50,696 bases of DNA from an uncultured Mediterraneibacter sp. (GCF_944377805.1 NZ_CALWFZ010000005.1:1-50696), one strand, 5' to 3'; positions 15,524 to 24,821 are shown, counted from the first letter of the stretch. Numbers and translations are program-made. The notes: a model not told the origin generated them from the letters alone.

Positions 15524-16019
15524 TCGGAAGATCAGAGAACTTGGAAAAAAAATCAGTGAGGACTACGCGGGTAAGCAGATCCATCTGATCTGTGTGCTCA
15601 AAGGCGGTGTGTTCTTTATGTGCGAGCTTGCGAAGCGCATTACAGTGCCGGTATCTATGGATTTTATGTGTGTGGGCAGCTATGGAGACGGAACGACTTC
15701 GAGCGGCGTGGTGCGTATTGCGAAAGACCTCGATGAGTCAATCGAAAATAAGGATGTGCTGATTGTTGAGGATATCATAGACTCGGGAAATACCCTGTAC
15801 TATCTGATGGACGTCCTCAAGAAGAGAAACCCGGCAAGCATGAGGCTGTGTACGCTTCTCGATAAGCCGGAACGCCGGGTAAAAGATGTGAAAGTTGATT
15901 ACTGTGGATTTAACATCCCGGATGAGTTTGTAGTCGGGTATGGTCTTGACTATGCCCAGAGATATAGAAACCTTCCTTACATCGGCGTGGTGGAAGGACT
16001 GGAACAGGAAGGAGTATAA
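15480..16019 (+). CDS. hpt: Hypoxanthine phosphoribosyltransferase
   Basis: A purine salvage enzyme of 179 residues that joins hypoxanthine or guanine to PRPP, giving IMP or GMP. The PRPP-binding motif VLIVEDIIDSGNTL is plain, and LICVLKGGVFFMCELAKRI near the start and a base-contacting end (FVVGYGLDYAQRYRNLPYIG) fit the family. The start at 15480, with GGAGGAGAAAG upstream, lies inside the last 44 bases of tilS. The stop lies 3 bases before the ftsH start. Confidence 0.95.
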   Translation: MSETIRVLVPEEKVDRKIRELGKKISEDYAGKQIHLICVLKGGVFFMCELAKRITVPVSMDFMCVGSYGDGTTSSGVVRIAKDLDESIENKDVLIVEDIIDSGNTLYYLMDVLKKRNPASMRLCTLLDKPERRVKDVKVDYCGFNIPDEFVVGYGLDYAQRYRNLPYIGVVEGLEQEGV

Positions 16020-16022
16020 GTT

Positions 16023-17864
16023 TTGGACAATAACAGAAAATACAGGAGCGTCAACGTCTCTACAATTGTAATGTTCATCATAATCGTTGTAGCGGCGCTC
16101 TGGATGGCGAGCCGGCTGCAGATGCACCGGCAGGAGATGTCGTACACGGATTTTGTTGCCGAGGTGCGGGAAGATAATATAACGGATGTATATATCGATC
16201 TGAACAGTGCTGTGCCTACGGGTACAGTGTCCTTTATGTTAAGGGATGAAGACATGACGAGAACAGTCAACGTTTCCAATGTGGAGACCGTGGAAGATCT
16301 GCTGGATGAGCATGATGTGCCCTACAGCATGTCAGCGATACCGGAAGATTCCATCTTTACTTCCGTTCTTCTTCCGCTTCTGATCACGCTGGGCGGTGTG
16401 CTTCTGATCTTCTATCTGATGAACCGTCAGGGCGGCGGCACGAATGCCAAGGCAATGAATTTCGGCAAGAGCCGGGCGCGGATGAGCACGCAGAATGAGA
16501 TAAAGGTGACGTTCGCGGATGTGGCCGGACTAAAAGAGGAAAAAGAAGAGCTGGCGGAGATTGTGGATTTCCTGAAAGCTCCGAAGAAGTATGTTCAGGT
16601 GGGAGCCAGAATTCCAAAAGGCGTCCTTTTGGAGGGCCCTCCGGGAACCGGTAAGACTCTGCTTGCAAAGGCCGTGGCGGGAGAAGCCGGAGTGCCTTTC
16701 TTCAGTATATCGGGTTCGGATTTTGTGGAAATGTTCGTGGGAGTGGGTGCTTCCCGAGTGCGCGATCTGTTCCAGGACGCAAAGAAAAACGCGCCGTGTA
16801 TCGTCTTCATTGATGAGATCGACGCCGTGGCAAGACGCCGGGGAAGCGGTCTTGGAGGCGGACATGACGAGAGGGAGCAGACGCTCAACCAGCTTCTTGT
16901 CGAGATGGACGGATTCGGCGTCAACGAGGGGATTATCGTTATGGCTGCGACCAACCGGAAAGACATTCTCGATCCCGCGATCTTAAGGCCGGGACGTTTT
17001 GACCGCAATGTGATTGTCGGACGGCCCGATGTAGGCGGAAGAGAAGAGATTCTCAAAGTCCATGCCAGAAATAAACCGCTTGGCGATGATGTCGATCTTA
17101 CTCAGATTGCCCAGACCACAGCGGGATTTACCGGGGCTGATCTGGAGAATCTGCTCAATGAGGCCGCTATTTTGGCGGCGAAGGAGAACCGGATGTATGT
17201 CCAGCAGAAGGATATACGGCATGCGTTTGTCAAAGTCGGGATCGGGCCGGAGAAGAAGAGCCGTATCGTATCTGACAAGGAGCGCCGGATTACAGCTTAC
17301 CATGAGGCGGGCCACGCGATCCTGTTCCATGTGCTTCCGGACGTGGGACCGGTGTACAGCGTGTCGATTATACCGACCGGAGGAGCGGGCGGATATACAA
17401 TGCCGCTTCCTGAGAAAGACGATATGTTCAACACAAAGGGGCATATGCTCCAGGAGATCACAGTTGCGCTTGGCGGGCGTGTGGCGGAGGAGGAGATATT
17501 CGACGACATAACGACCGGAGCCTCTCAGGATATCAAGCAGGCGACTGCTATTGCAAAGTCCATGATTACGAAGTTTGGTATGTCAGAAAGACTTGGCCTG
17601 ATCAACTATGACAATGACAGCGACGAGGTGTTTATCGGGCGCGATTTCGGCCATACATCCAGGGGATACGGCGAAAAGATCGCGGGAACAATCGATGAAG
17701 AAGTAAAGAGAATTATTGACGAGTGCTATCTGAAGGCGCGTGCGATTATTCAGGAATACCATGATGTATTGGATGCGTGCGCAAAACTTCTGCTCGAAAA
17801 AGAGAAGATCACAAGAGCGGAATTTGAAGCGTTGTTTGAGGACGGCCGGGAAGAGGAGGCCTGA
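16023..17864 (+). CDS. ftsH: ATP-dependent zinc metalloprotease FtsH, TTG start
   Basis: A membrane-bound AAA protease of 613 residues for quality control of membrane and regulatory proteins. Two membrane helices (about 12-32 and 112-131) frame a small outside domain. The AAA domain has Walker A GPPGTGKT (205-212), Walker B VFIDEIDA, and the arginine-finger region [20 protein letters not shown]. The zinc protease site is HEAGH (427-431). The start is taken as TTG 16023 because AAGGAG lies 7 bases upstream, at the end of hpt; the first in-frame ATG comes about 17 codons later, inside the first membrane helix. It has the full usual length. Confidence 0.95.
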   Translation: MDNNRKYRSVNVSTIVMFIIIVVAALWMASRLQMHRQEMSYTDFVAEVREDNITDVYIDLNSAVPTGTVSFMLRDEDMTRTVNVSNVETVEDLLDEHDVPYSMSAIPEDSIFTSVLLPLLITLGGVLLIFYLMNRQGGGTNAKAMNFGKSRARMSTQNEIKVTFADVAGLKEEKEELAEIVDFLKAPKKYVQVGARIPKGVLLEGPPGTGKTLLAKAVAGEAGVPFFSISGSDFVEMFVGVGASRVRDLFQDAKKNAPCIVFIDEIDAVARRRGSGLGGGHDEREQTLNQLLVEMDGFGVNEGIIVMAATNRKDILDPAILRPGRFDRNVIVGRPDVGGREEILKVHARNKPLGDDVDLTQIAQTTAGFTGADLENLLNEAAILAAKENRMYVQQKDIRHAFVKVGIGPEKKSRIVSDKERRITAYHEAGHAILFHVLPDVGPVYSVSIIPTGGAGGYTMPLPEKDDMFNTKGHMLQEITVALGGRVAEEEIFDDITTGASQDIKQATAIAKSMITKFGMSERLGLINYDNDSDEVFIGRDFGHTSRGYGEKIAGTIDEEVKRIIDECYLKARAIIQEYHDVLDACAKLLLEKEKITRAEFEALFEDGREEEA

Positions 17865-17868
17865 TAAT

Positions 17869-19908
17869 ATGAACAGAGATGCGCTGTTCTGTGACGGCAC
17901 GCAGGATTATGTGATCCCGGCGGAGCCCGGGCAGAACGAAAAGATCAAACTGCGCTTTCGCACTGCTCATAATGATGTAGAAGAAGTATCTCTTCTCACA
18001 GGAGATCTCAGATATTCTATGTGGAAGATGCGTTCCGGGAGTGAGTTTGATGTTTACGAGATAGAATGGCAGCTTGGAACCGAGCCCTTTCGCTATTCGT
18101 TCGAGATCAAAAGCGGAGATCAGATATTGTATTACAACCGTTACGGCGTGACAGACCACAGGGAAGACTACTATTCCTATATTATCGTTCCGGGCTTTCG
18201 GACCCCGGACTGGGCAAAAGGCGCGGTGATGTATCAGATTTTTGTGGACCGCTTTTATAACGGTGATCCGTCCAATGATGTAGAGGACGGAGAATACATT
18301 TATATCGGCGCTCCGAGCAGGAAGATCCGGAACTGGGACCAGGTTCCCGCGGCTCTTGACATCAGAAACTTCTATGGAGGAGACCTTCAGGGAGTGATGG
18401 ATAAGCTGGACTATCTGCAGGATCTGGGGGTTGAAGTGATTTATTTTAATCCGCTGTTTGTATCACCGTCCAATCACAAGTATGATATTCAGGATTACGA
18501 CTATATTGATCCGCATTACGGGAAGATCGTTGCCGACGGAGGAGATACTCTGCCGGAGGGATCAGGAGACAATACAGGCGCGACAAAATATCAGAAGAGA
18601 GTGGGAGACATACGAAACCTGGAGGCAAGCAATGAACTCTTTGCCCGCCTGGTCGAGGAGATGCACAGGCGCGGAATGCGTGTGATCCTGGACGGTGTGT
18701 TTAACCACTGCGGATCTTTCAACAAATGGCTGGACCGCGAGCGGATCTATGAGCAGAGGCCGGAGTATCCGAAAGGCGCTTATGTGAGCCCGGACAGCCC
18801 TTACCGCAGCTTCTTTCATTTCCACGACGGCAGACAGGAGGCCTGGCCGTACAACAACAGTTATGACGGATGGTGGGGACACGACACACTTCCGAAGCTG
18901 GCGTATGAGGATTCGCCGGAGCTCGAGCAGTACATTATGGATATTGGGAAGAAGTGGGTTTCCGCGCCCTATAATGTAGACGGATGGCGTCTGGACGTGG
19001 CAGCTGATCTGGGCTGCAGTAACGAATATAACCATATGTTCTGGAAACGGTTTAGAAAAGAAGTCAAAGAGGCTAACCCCGACGCGCTTATTCTTGCGGA
19101 ACATTATGGAGATCCCATTGAATGGCTCCAGGGTGACGAGTGGGACAGTGTCATGAACTATGACGCTTTTATGGAGCCTCTTACCTGGTTTCTGACCGGA
19201 ATGGAAAAACACAGTGATGAGCGCCGGACCGATCTGTGGGGGAACCCGGACAACTTTATCGGGGCAATGCGGCACTTTATGGCAAGCATGCTTACGCCGT
19301 CTCTTCAGGTCGCAATGAACGAGCTGTCCAATCATGATCACTCCAGGTTTCTGACCCGCACGAACCATATTGTGGGCCGGGCAGAGCATGTGGGCTCAAA
19401 GGCGGCCGAGGAAGGCATCAACCATGCGGTATTAAGAGAGGCGGTGACGGTTCAGTTTACCTGGGTAGGCGCTCCGACGATCTACTATGGAGACGAGGCT
19501 GGGCTGTGCGGTTTTACCGATCCGGACAGCAGGAGAACTTATCCGTGGGGAAAAGAGGATCAGGGACTTCTTGAATTTCATAAAGAAATGATAAAGATCC
19601 ATAAGGAGGAAAAACCGCTCAGGAAAGGCTCTATCAAGCTTCTTCACGCGGACTTTAACATACTGGCATACGCGAGATTCCAGGAAGACGAGCAAATCGT
19701 AGTAGTGCTCAACAACAGCAAGGAGCTAAAACAGGTAACTGTTCCTGTGTGGCTCTCCGGCGTACGCAGGCGAGGCAGGATGAAACGTCTGGTCTATACA
19801 TATGAGGAAGGTTTCACAACAGCCTATGACGAGTATATAGTCGAGGACGGAGAGATCGTGCTCAATATGGGGCGTCACTCGGCTATCGTACTGAAACCAA
19901 TTGAATAG
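17869..19908 (+). CDS. Cytoplasmic GH13 alpha-glucan hydrolase (neopullulanase/alpha-glycosidase type)
   Basis: A glycoside hydrolase family 13 enzyme of 679 residues without a signal peptide, so it should act on imported or stored alpha-glucans. An N-terminal beta domain (about 1-110) precedes the barrel, which starts at WAKGAVMYQIFVDRFYNGD. Catalytic residues are D376 (GWRLDVAAD), E411 (LILAEHYGD) and D490 (LSNHDHSRF), with the GVFNHCGSF motif before them. A C-terminal beta domain ends the protein. The start at 17869 follows AGAGGAGG at the end of ftsH, only 4 bases away, so it probably shares the ftsH transcript. Exact linkage specificity cannot be read. Confidence 0.88.
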   Translation: MNRDALFCDGTQDYVIPAEPGQNEKIKLRFRTAHNDVEEVSLLTGDLRYSMWKMRSGSEFDVYEIEWQLGTEPFRYSFEIKSGDQILYYNRYGVTDHREDYYSYIIVPGFRTPDWAKGAVMYQIFVDRFYNGDPSNDVEDGEYIYIGAPSRKIRNWDQVPAALDIRNFYGGDLQGVMDKLDYLQDLGVEVIYFNPLFVSPSNHKYDIQDYDYIDPHYGKIVADGGDTLPEGSGDNTGATKYQKRVGDIRNLEASNELFARLVEEMHRRGMRVILDGVFNHCGSFNKWLDRERIYEQRPEYPKGAYVSPDSPYRSFFHFHDGRQEAWPYNNSYDGWWGHDTLPKLAYEDSPELEQYIMDIGKKWVSAPYNVDGWRLDVAADLGCSNEYNHMFWKRFRKEVKEANPDALILAEHYGDPIEWLQGDEWDSVMNYDAFMEPLTWFLTGMEKHSDERRTDLWGNPDNFIGAMRHFMASMLTPSLQVAMNELSNHDHSRFLTRTNHIVGRAEHVGSKAAEEGINHAVLREAVTVQFTWVGAPTIYYGDEAGLCGFTDPDSRRTYPWGKEDQGLLEFHKEMIKIHKEEKPLRKGSIKLLHADFNILAYARFQEDEQIVVVLNNSKELKQVTVPVWLSGVRRRGRMKRLVYTYEEGFTTAYDEYIVEDGEIVLNMGRHSAIVLKPIE

Positions 19909-19941
19909 TCTGTGAGTGTGAGACAGAGAGGAACAGGATAA

Positions 19942-20793
19942 ATGACGAAGAAAATAGCGGTTATCAATGATCTGTCAGGATTCGGCAGATGTTCCCTGAC
20001 AGCGGCGATCTCGGTGATTGCGGCTATGGGCGTGCAGCCCTGCCCTTTGCCGACCGCCATTTTAAGCGCTCAGACGGGATACCCAAGCTATTACTATGAC
20101 GACTACACCGATAAAATGGAACTGATCTACCGTCAGTGGGATAAGATGGAAGCCCGGTTTGACGGTATATATACCGGTTTTATGTCAGGTGAGCGCCAGG
20201 TCCGAAAGGCGGCGGAATTTGCCGATCTGTTCTGCCGAAAAGATACATTCCTGCTCGTAGATCCTATTATGGGAGACAACGGGGAACGCTTTTCCTTTGT
20301 CACTGCCGGAATGCGGGCGGAGGTGAAAGCGTTAGCCTCACGGGCGGATATTATCACCCCGAATCTTACGGAACTGTGTCTGCTGACCGGGACGGATTAT
20401 CGTATGGTCGGGGAAATGACAGAAAAAAAGCATCTGGTCACAGCGGCGGAGCAGATGGCGGGAAATATGATAGCTGCCGGAACAAAAGAAGTAGTCGTTA
20501 CGGGGATTCGCTATAAAGACGAAAACAACGGTGCAGAGATGATGGCGAATTTTGCGGTGACGGGAGAAGCTACTTTCCTGTCAGCCTGTCCGTTTATCGG
20601 AGAGAGTTATTCCGGTACAGGAGATCTGTTCGCGTCCGTAATCGCCGGAGGTAAGGCGAGAGGGAATAAACTTTCAGACACAGTGCAGCTGGCAGGAGAG
20701 ATGATTACAAGAGCAGTAGAGGAATCTGTAAAAAATCAGGTGCCGAGAAACGAAGGCGTGGATTATGAGAAATATCTGGGGATGGTAATGTGA
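19942..20793 (+). CDS. pdxY: Pyridoxamine/pyridoxal kinase
   Basis: A PfkB/ribokinase-like vitamin B6 salvage kinase of 283 residues, making pyridoxamine or pyridoxal 5'-phosphate from ATP and the vitamer. INDLSGFGRCSLTAAISVIAAMG at the start, LPTAILSAQTGYP, the middle DPIMGDNG, TPNLTE and the anion-hole end YSGTGDLFAS (catalytic Asp in GTGD) fit the family. It lies 33 bases after the GH13 gene with GAGAGGA before ATG 19942. A terminator stem starts within its last codons. The symbol is by family; pdxK-type naming would also be acceptable. Confidence 0.85.
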   Translation: MTKKIAVINDLSGFGRCSLTAAISVIAAMGVQPCPLPTAILSAQTGYPSYYYDDYTDKMELIYRQWDKMEARFDGIYTGFMSGERQVRKAAEFADLFCRKDTFLLVDPIMGDNGERFSFVTAGMRAEVKALASRADIITPNLTELCLLTGTDYRMVGEMTEKKHLVTAAEQMAGNMIAAGTKEVVVTGIRYKDENNGAEMMANFAVTGEATFLSACPFIGESYSGTGDLFASVIAGGKARGNKLSDTVQLAGEMITRAVEESVKNQVPRNEGVDYEKYLGMVM

Positions 20794-20810
20794 AGCCATC
20801 CCCTTTTATT
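20778..20810 (+). terminator. Terminator overlapping the end of pdxY
   Basis: GGGGATGG (20778-20785) pairs with CCATCCCC (20796-20803), followed by TTTTATTTT. The left arm encodes the last residues of the kinase, its stop codon is in the loop, and the T-run extends into the stop of the opposing map gene. The convergent genes thus share a compact end. Confidence 0.8.
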
Positions 20811-21669
20811 TTGTCAGTACCTCAACTCCGTCTTCCTTTACAAGTACCATATACTCGATCTGGGCCGACAGACCGCCGTCGATAGTATACACGGTCCAGT
20901 CGTTGTCTTCATCGACATAGAACTCAGGACTTCCCTCGTTGATCATAGGCTCGATTGTAAACATCATACCCGGAACGAGGAGCATCTCGCTGCCTTTCGG
21001 CGTCACATAGCTGACAAAAGGATCTTCGTGGAAGGCCAGGCCGATGCCGTGTCCGCCGATCTCCTCCACGACAGAATACCCGTTGGCGCGGGCGTGTGTG
21101 TTGATTGCGTCAGCTATATCACCAAGATGGCCCCACGGCTTTGCCGCGGCCAGCCCAAGTTTTACGCACTCCTCCGTGACACGGACCAGTCGCTCGGCGT
21201 TCTCGGGAATATTTCCCATCTTAAACATACGGGAAGCGTCAGAAAAATAACCGTCTACGATGGTGGATACATCAACATTGACAATATCTCCTTCCCTGAG
21301 AATCACATTTTTATCCGGTATGCCGTGGCAGATCTCGTTGTTGACCGATGTGCACACGCTTTTCGGAAATCCCTGATAGTTCAGGGGAGCGGGGATTCCG
21401 CCGTGCTCCGTAGTAAAACGGTACACGATCTGGTCGATTTCCTCGGTGCTCATTCCGATGCGGATATGCTTTGCGACCTCATCGAGAACCGCCGTGTTAA
21501 GAGCGGCGCTCGTCTTTATCTTTTCTATCTGAGCCGGTGTTTTGAGCAGCTTGCGGCTGGGAACGATCTCTCCTTTCTCCGCGTGAACCATCATTTTTTC
21601 CTCGATCGGCATATGGCATTTTTTATATTTTTTGCCGCTTCCGCACCAGCAAAGGTCATTTCTTTCCAT
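20806..21669 (-). CDS. map: Type I methionine aminopeptidase with N-terminal SEC-C zinc motif
   Basis: This enzyme removes the initiator methionine from new proteins. At 287 residues it is longer than the basic 250-residue form because of a front zinc-binding SEC-C motif (CWCGSGKKYKKCH, residues 7-19), thought to help ribosome docking. The metal ligands of the pita-bread fold are seen in DIVNVDVS, DASRMF, GGHGIGLAFHEDP and FTIEPMINEGS. The start is at 21669 with AGGAGATG upstream on the minus strand. It is probably co-transcribed with the DUF1015 gene, whose stop is 54 bases upstream. Confidence 0.95.
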   Translation of the reverse strand: MERNDLCWCGSGKKYKKCHMPIEEKMMVHAEKGEIVPSRKLLKTPAQIEKIKTSAALNTAVLDEVAKHIRIGMSTEEIDQIVYRFTTEHGGIPAPLNYQGFPKSVCTSVNNEICHGIPDKNVILREGDIVNVDVSTIVDGYFSDASRMFKMGNIPENAERLVRVTEECVKLGLAAAKPWGHLGDIADAINTHARANGYSVVEEIGGHGIGLAFHEDPFVSYVTPKGSEMLLVPGMMFTIEPMINEGSPEFYVDEDNDWTVYTIDGGLSAQIEYMVLVKEDGVEVLTK

Positions 21670-21723
21670 GAATTACATCTCCTCTTAAAAAATAATCGCA
21701 GCAGCAGGCCTGCGTTTCCGGCA

Positions 21724-22959
21724 TCAGAACCGGTGGATAAACAGTCCGCTGCGGAGTTTTGGCTCAAACCATGTGGACTTTGGCGGCATGAGTCTGCCGG
21801 CGTCGGCAACTGCGAGCAGCTCCTCCATAGACGTAGGATACATGGAGAATGCGATGCCTCCGGAACTGTCAGCAGCTTCTTCCAGAGCGCCAAGTCCTCT
21901 GATGCCTCCGATAAAACGGATACGGGAATCTGTTTTCGGATCCTGTATGCCAAAGACCGGGGCAAGTATCTGATCCTGCAAAACAGAGACATCCAGATCT
22001 CTGACCGGGTCGCCCGCGAAAAGTTTCTGTCCGGCACGAAGACGGTACCACACGCCACCGCTGTACATGCCAAACTCTCCCTTTTTCGCCGGATGACATG
22101 CCTGAGCCCCAAGTTTTTCTATTTGAAACCTATCCTCTATCTTATCAAGAAATTTCTCAAATGTACACCCATTCCTGTCGATAACGACGCGGTTGTAATC
22201 GTAAATATGAAGTTCATCTGCGGAGAAAAGGACGGAGAGGAAATAGTTATATTCTTCTTTGCCTGAAAATCCGGCATCTTCCGCCCTTCTTTTCAGTCCG
22301 ACTTTAACGGCGGAAGCGGCCCGGTGATGTCCGTCGGCAATGTAGAGATGGGGGATTTTGGCGAAAAGATGAGAAATCTTATCAATATATGCCCGGTCAG
22401 CAATCTTCCATACCTGATGCCGAATCCCATCGTCACTGGTAAAATCATACAGAGTCGAAGTCTGTCTTACTTCCTCCAGCAGATCGCGGATCGTCCGACT
22501 GGGCCTGTACGCGAGGAAGATCGGCCCGGTCTGGGCACTGCATGCGTCTACATGGCAGATGCGGTCCTGCTCTTTCGCCTCCAGGGTGTTTTCGTGTTTT
22601 AGTATAACGCCGTTTACATAGTCGTCGATGGAAGCGCATCCGACAAGACCTGTCTGGGTTCTTCCATTCATCGTAAGCGCGTATATGTAGTAACAGGCGG
22701 TGGCATCCTGCAGAAAGGAGCCGTCCTCAATCATCGCGTCAAGCGTATTGCGGGCCGTGCGGTATACTTCCGGGGAATATACGTCGGTATCTTCCGGCAG
22801 AAGTGTCTCCGCCCGGTCAATTTTAAGAAAAGACAGAGGATTGGCACGGACGATTCGGCGGGCTTCTTCGCTGTTGTATACGTCATAGGGAAGGGCGGCG
22901 ATTGACGAGGCAAGATCCTGCCTTGGCCGGATTCCCTGAAAGGGTCGGATTATACTCAT
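21724..22959 (-). CDS. DUF1015 family protein of unknown function
   Basis: A 411-residue conserved protein. It starts MSIIRPFQGIRP and contains PYDVYNSEEAR, FLKIDRAE and the family motif IADGHHRAASA, whose histidines suggest a metal or phosphate site. Older annotations call the family SpoOJ/ParB-like, but no reaction is established. In Clostridia it often stands near serine biosynthesis genes; none is present here. It is transcribed toward map. Two Spo0A-like boxes lie 70-105 bases upstream, in the shared region with the divergent FHA gene, so a link to sporulation or stationary phase is possible. Confidence 0.85.
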   Translation of the reverse strand: MSIIRPFQGIRPRQDLASSIAALPYDVYNSEEARRIVRANPLSFLKIDRAETLLPEDTDVYSPEVYRTARNTLDAMIEDGSFLQDATACYYIYALTMNGRTQTGLVGCASIDDYVNGVILKHENTLEAKEQDRICHVDACSAQTGPIFLAYRPSRTIRDLLEEVRQTSTLYDFTSDDGIRHQVWKIADRAYIDKISHLFAKIPHLYIADGHHRAASAVKVGLKRRAEDAGFSGKEEYNYFLSVLFSADELHIYDYNRVVIDRNGCTFEKFLDKIEDRFQIEKLGAQACHPAKKGEFGMYSGGVWYRLRAGQKLFAGDPVRDLDVSVLQDQILAPVFGIQDPKTDSRIRFIGGIRGLGALEEAADSSGGIAFSMYPTSMEELLAVADAGRLMPPKSTWFEPKLRSGLFIHRF

Positions 22960-23032
22960 ATTCAGTCTCCTTTTCGTAAACTCTGATATTATGATTATTT
23001 TAACACAGACAGAGCGCTTTTACTACCGCGCC

Positions 23033-23063
23033 TTTCGACAAAAGGCAGCTCCCTTTACGACAA
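23033..23063. promoter_or_regulatory. Pair of Spo0A-box-like sites between divergent genes
   Basis: TTTCGACAAA (23033-23042) is the exact complement of TTTGTCGAAA, which contains the core 0A box TGTCGAA. A second site, ACGACA within TTTACGACAAAA (23054-23065), matches 6 of 7 core bases in the same orientation. They lie about 21 bases apart, upstream of both the DUF1015 gene and the FHA gene. Confidence 0.5.
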
Positions 23064-23074
23064 AAACCGTCAAT

Positions 23075-23103
23075 TTTACTTGCCCGTAGGGGAAAAGTAT
23101 AGT
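23075..23103 (+). promoter_or_regulatory. Candidate promoter of the FHA gene
   Basis: TTTACT (23075-23080) and TATAGT (23098-23103) are spaced by 17 bases, 37 bases before ATG 23140. The Spo0A-like boxes lie 12-40 bases upstream of the -35 box. Confidence 0.5.
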
Positions 23104-23139
23104 AGTATGTATTAAGATTCAAAGGAGTGAAATATAATT

Positions 23140-23703
23140 ATGTGGTACTGGATCGTTATGATCATACTTATTGCCGGCAGTGCTGGTATGCTGGCAGTGT
23201 CATTTGACAGTATAAAAAAGAATAAAGCTCTGGCAGCGGCCGGTATAGGAGGGCGCAGTCGCGGACGGAAGGACGATTATGATGAGGAAGACGACTACGA
23301 TGAGCCTCCGAGACGCCGCAGGCAGGAGAAGGCGCCGGAAGAGCCGAAGCGTTCCGCAAAGAAAAAGAGGCGTCAGTGGAAGATTATCCTGGAGGACATC
23401 GACAGCTGGGATAAATACAGCTTTACCTTTTATGACTCCGTCGGGATCGGACGCGGAAAAGACGGCAGCATATATGAGAAATATCTTCCGATCACTGGGG
23501 ATGGCAGGGTTTCCAAAATGCACTGCGTGATCATTCACCGGGGGGATAAGCTTTACCTCAAAGACGAGGGTTCAAGAAACGGAACTTATCTGAACGGTGA
23601 GCGGATCGACAGACCGGTAGTGATTCAGAGGGATGATATTATCGGTCTGGGAGAGACCCGGCTGGAAGTACAGAAGATTCTGAGAGAAAGCGCGGAAGAC
23701 TGA
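23140..23703 (+). CDS. Membrane-anchored FHA domain protein
   Basis: A 187-residue signalling adaptor. One N-terminal membrane helix (WIVMIILIAGSAGMLAVSF) precedes a highly charged linker rich in Asp, Glu, Arg and Lys (about 35-80). A C-terminal FHA domain (about 85-185) binds phosphothreonine peptides; its key motifs are GIGRGKD, VSKMHC and GSRNGTYLNGERI. FHA proteins are usually read-out partners of Ser/Thr kinases such as PrkC, but no kinase gene lies nearby. The start ATG 23140 follows AAAGGAGTG. It is monocistronic, followed by a GC hairpin. Confidence 0.9.
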   Translation: MWYWIVMIILIAGSAGMLAVSFDSIKKNKALAAAGIGGRSRGRKDDYDEEDDYDEPPRRRRQEKAPEEPKRSAKKKRRQWKIILEDIDSWDKYSFTFYDSVGIGRGKDGSIYEKYLPITGDGRVSKMHCVIIHRGDKLYLKDEGSRNGTYLNGERIDRPVVIQRDDIIGLGETRLEVQKILRESAED

Positions 23704-23729
23704 GAACAACAGATGAAAAGAAAGATTTG

Positions 23730-23754
23730 GCGGCGGTGATTTTTTCACCGCCGC
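23730..23754 (+). other. GC-rich hairpin after the FHA gene
   Basis: GCGGCGGTGA (23730-23739) pairs perfectly with TCACCGCCGC (23745-23754). The T-run is in the loop rather than after the stem, so it is not a classical terminator. It may act as a 3' stabiliser or weak stop. Confidence 0.55.
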
Positions 23755-23809
23755 ATCTGCGCCGGCATATATTATAACTGTATAATGTCAGTCTGGGAGT
23801 GAATAGAGC

Positions 23810-24166
23810 ATGAATGAAAAGATGCCTTACTATATGGCGTATCCGGTTCCGTTTTCTTATGATGACGACAGAACCGAGCGGCTGGATTTTGAATATTTAA
23901 AGAGTATGTATCCTGATCTGCCCAAACGTATTCTTCCCTATGTGGAAGAAGAATGCGACCGTATGGAGTATGAGAACAGTATGGTGTACGACCAGTATCC
24001 CGACAAACTGCAGCTCAAACTGATGTGCCGGAGGGCATATGAGAATGTGACAGGGCATGAGAAGGATCTTTCTGATGACGTAAGAGATCTGATTGAAGTT
24101 ATGCTGTATCAGGAACTCTATAAACGCAGATGTGATCGCAGACGGAAGTACAGACGATTGTATTAA
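23810..24166 (+). CDS. Small protein of unknown function
   Basis: A 118-residue acidic-to-basic soluble protein with many Tyr (MAYPVPFSYDDD, EYLKSMYPDLPKRILPYVEEECDRMEYE) and a strongly basic end KRRCDRRRKYRRLY. No membrane segment and no known domain is recognised. GGGAGTG precedes ATG 23810. It stands 53 bases before the shikimate-kinase-like gene, so the two may be co-transcribed. The codon use and ribosome binding site make a real gene likely; I recall similar short proteins in related genomes but have no function for them. Confidence 0.75.
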   Translation: MNEKMPYYMAYPVPFSYDDDRTERLDFEYLKSMYPDLPKRILPYVEEECDRMEYENSMVYDQYPDKLQLKLMCRRAYENVTGHEKDLSDDVRDLIEVMLYQELYKRRCDRRRKYRRLY

Positions 24167-24219
24167 CAGACAGGTCCGTGATATAATGTGGGAAAAAGAA
24201 AATAAAGAGAGAATGTGAC

Positions 24220-24780
24220 ATGAAGAAAAACCTTATATTTATCGGCATGCCGGCCGTAGGGAAAAGCACTGTTGGAATCGTGGTGGCAAAGCGTCTCGGT
24301 ATGCGCTTTATAGATACGGATCTTCTCATTCAGGAGCAGGAACATAAACTGCTCCGTGAGATCATAGCGGAAGTTGGAGAGGAAGGGTTTCTTGAGATCG
24401 AGAACCGGGTCAATGCCTCGATCGAAGCGAGAAACGCCGTTATCTCACCGGGAGGGAGCGTGATCTACTGTGAAGATGCGATGAGACATTTCAAAAAGAT
24501 AGGAACGATCGTATATTTAAAGGCTTCTTATCAGACAATAAAGAGAAGAATCCGCAATCCGAAAAAGCGAGGGGTCGTCCTCAGGGAAGGGCAGACTCTG
24601 AGAGATCTTTATTACGAGCGGGTTCCCTACTTTGAGAAATATGCTGATATTACAGTGTGCGAGGACGGATGCCGGATTGAAGACACGATTAAAAACGTCC
24701 TGAATGCCGTGAAAAAATATAAAAAAGCGTCACAACCCCGGAAAAAACTTGACAACAGGCGGAAACGCGCACTAAAATAA
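24220..24780 (+). CDS. Shikimate kinase-like P-loop protein
   Basis: A 186-residue nucleoside-monophosphate-kinase fold. The P-loop is GMPAVGKST, then the substrate aspartate region FIDTD, then ENR, as in shikimate kinase AroK. The third shikimate site, normally GGG, is PGGS here. The lid and R-x2-P-Y helix (RDLYYERVPYFEKYAD) are kept. The tail KKYKKASQPRKKLDNRRKRALK is basic and unusual. No aromatic-pathway genes are nearby. It may be a stand-alone shikimate kinase or a related kinase with another substrate. Confidence 0.7.
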   Translation: MKKNLIFIGMPAVGKSTVGIVVAKRLGMRFIDTDLLIQEQEHKLLREIIAEVGEEGFLEIENRVNASIEARNAVISPGGSVIYCEDAMRHFKKIGTIVYLKASYQTIKRRIRNPKKRGVVLREGQTLRDLYYERVPYFEKYADITVCEDGCRIEDTIKNVLNAVKKYKKASQPRKKLDNRRKRALK

Positions 24781-24821
24781 CTACTTGGCCGGAGCTGTTT
24801 TATACTTCCGGCAAAAAGGAA

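Noticed and set aside
16023-16080. ATG start for ftsH at about codon 17
   Set aside because: It would cut into the first membrane helix and has no ribosome site, while TTG 16023 has AAGGAG 7 bases upstream.
21028-22266. 412-codon plus-strand open frame opposite map and DUF1015
   Set aside because: It spans two well-recognised minus-strand genes and their gap, and its translation has no domain-like features.
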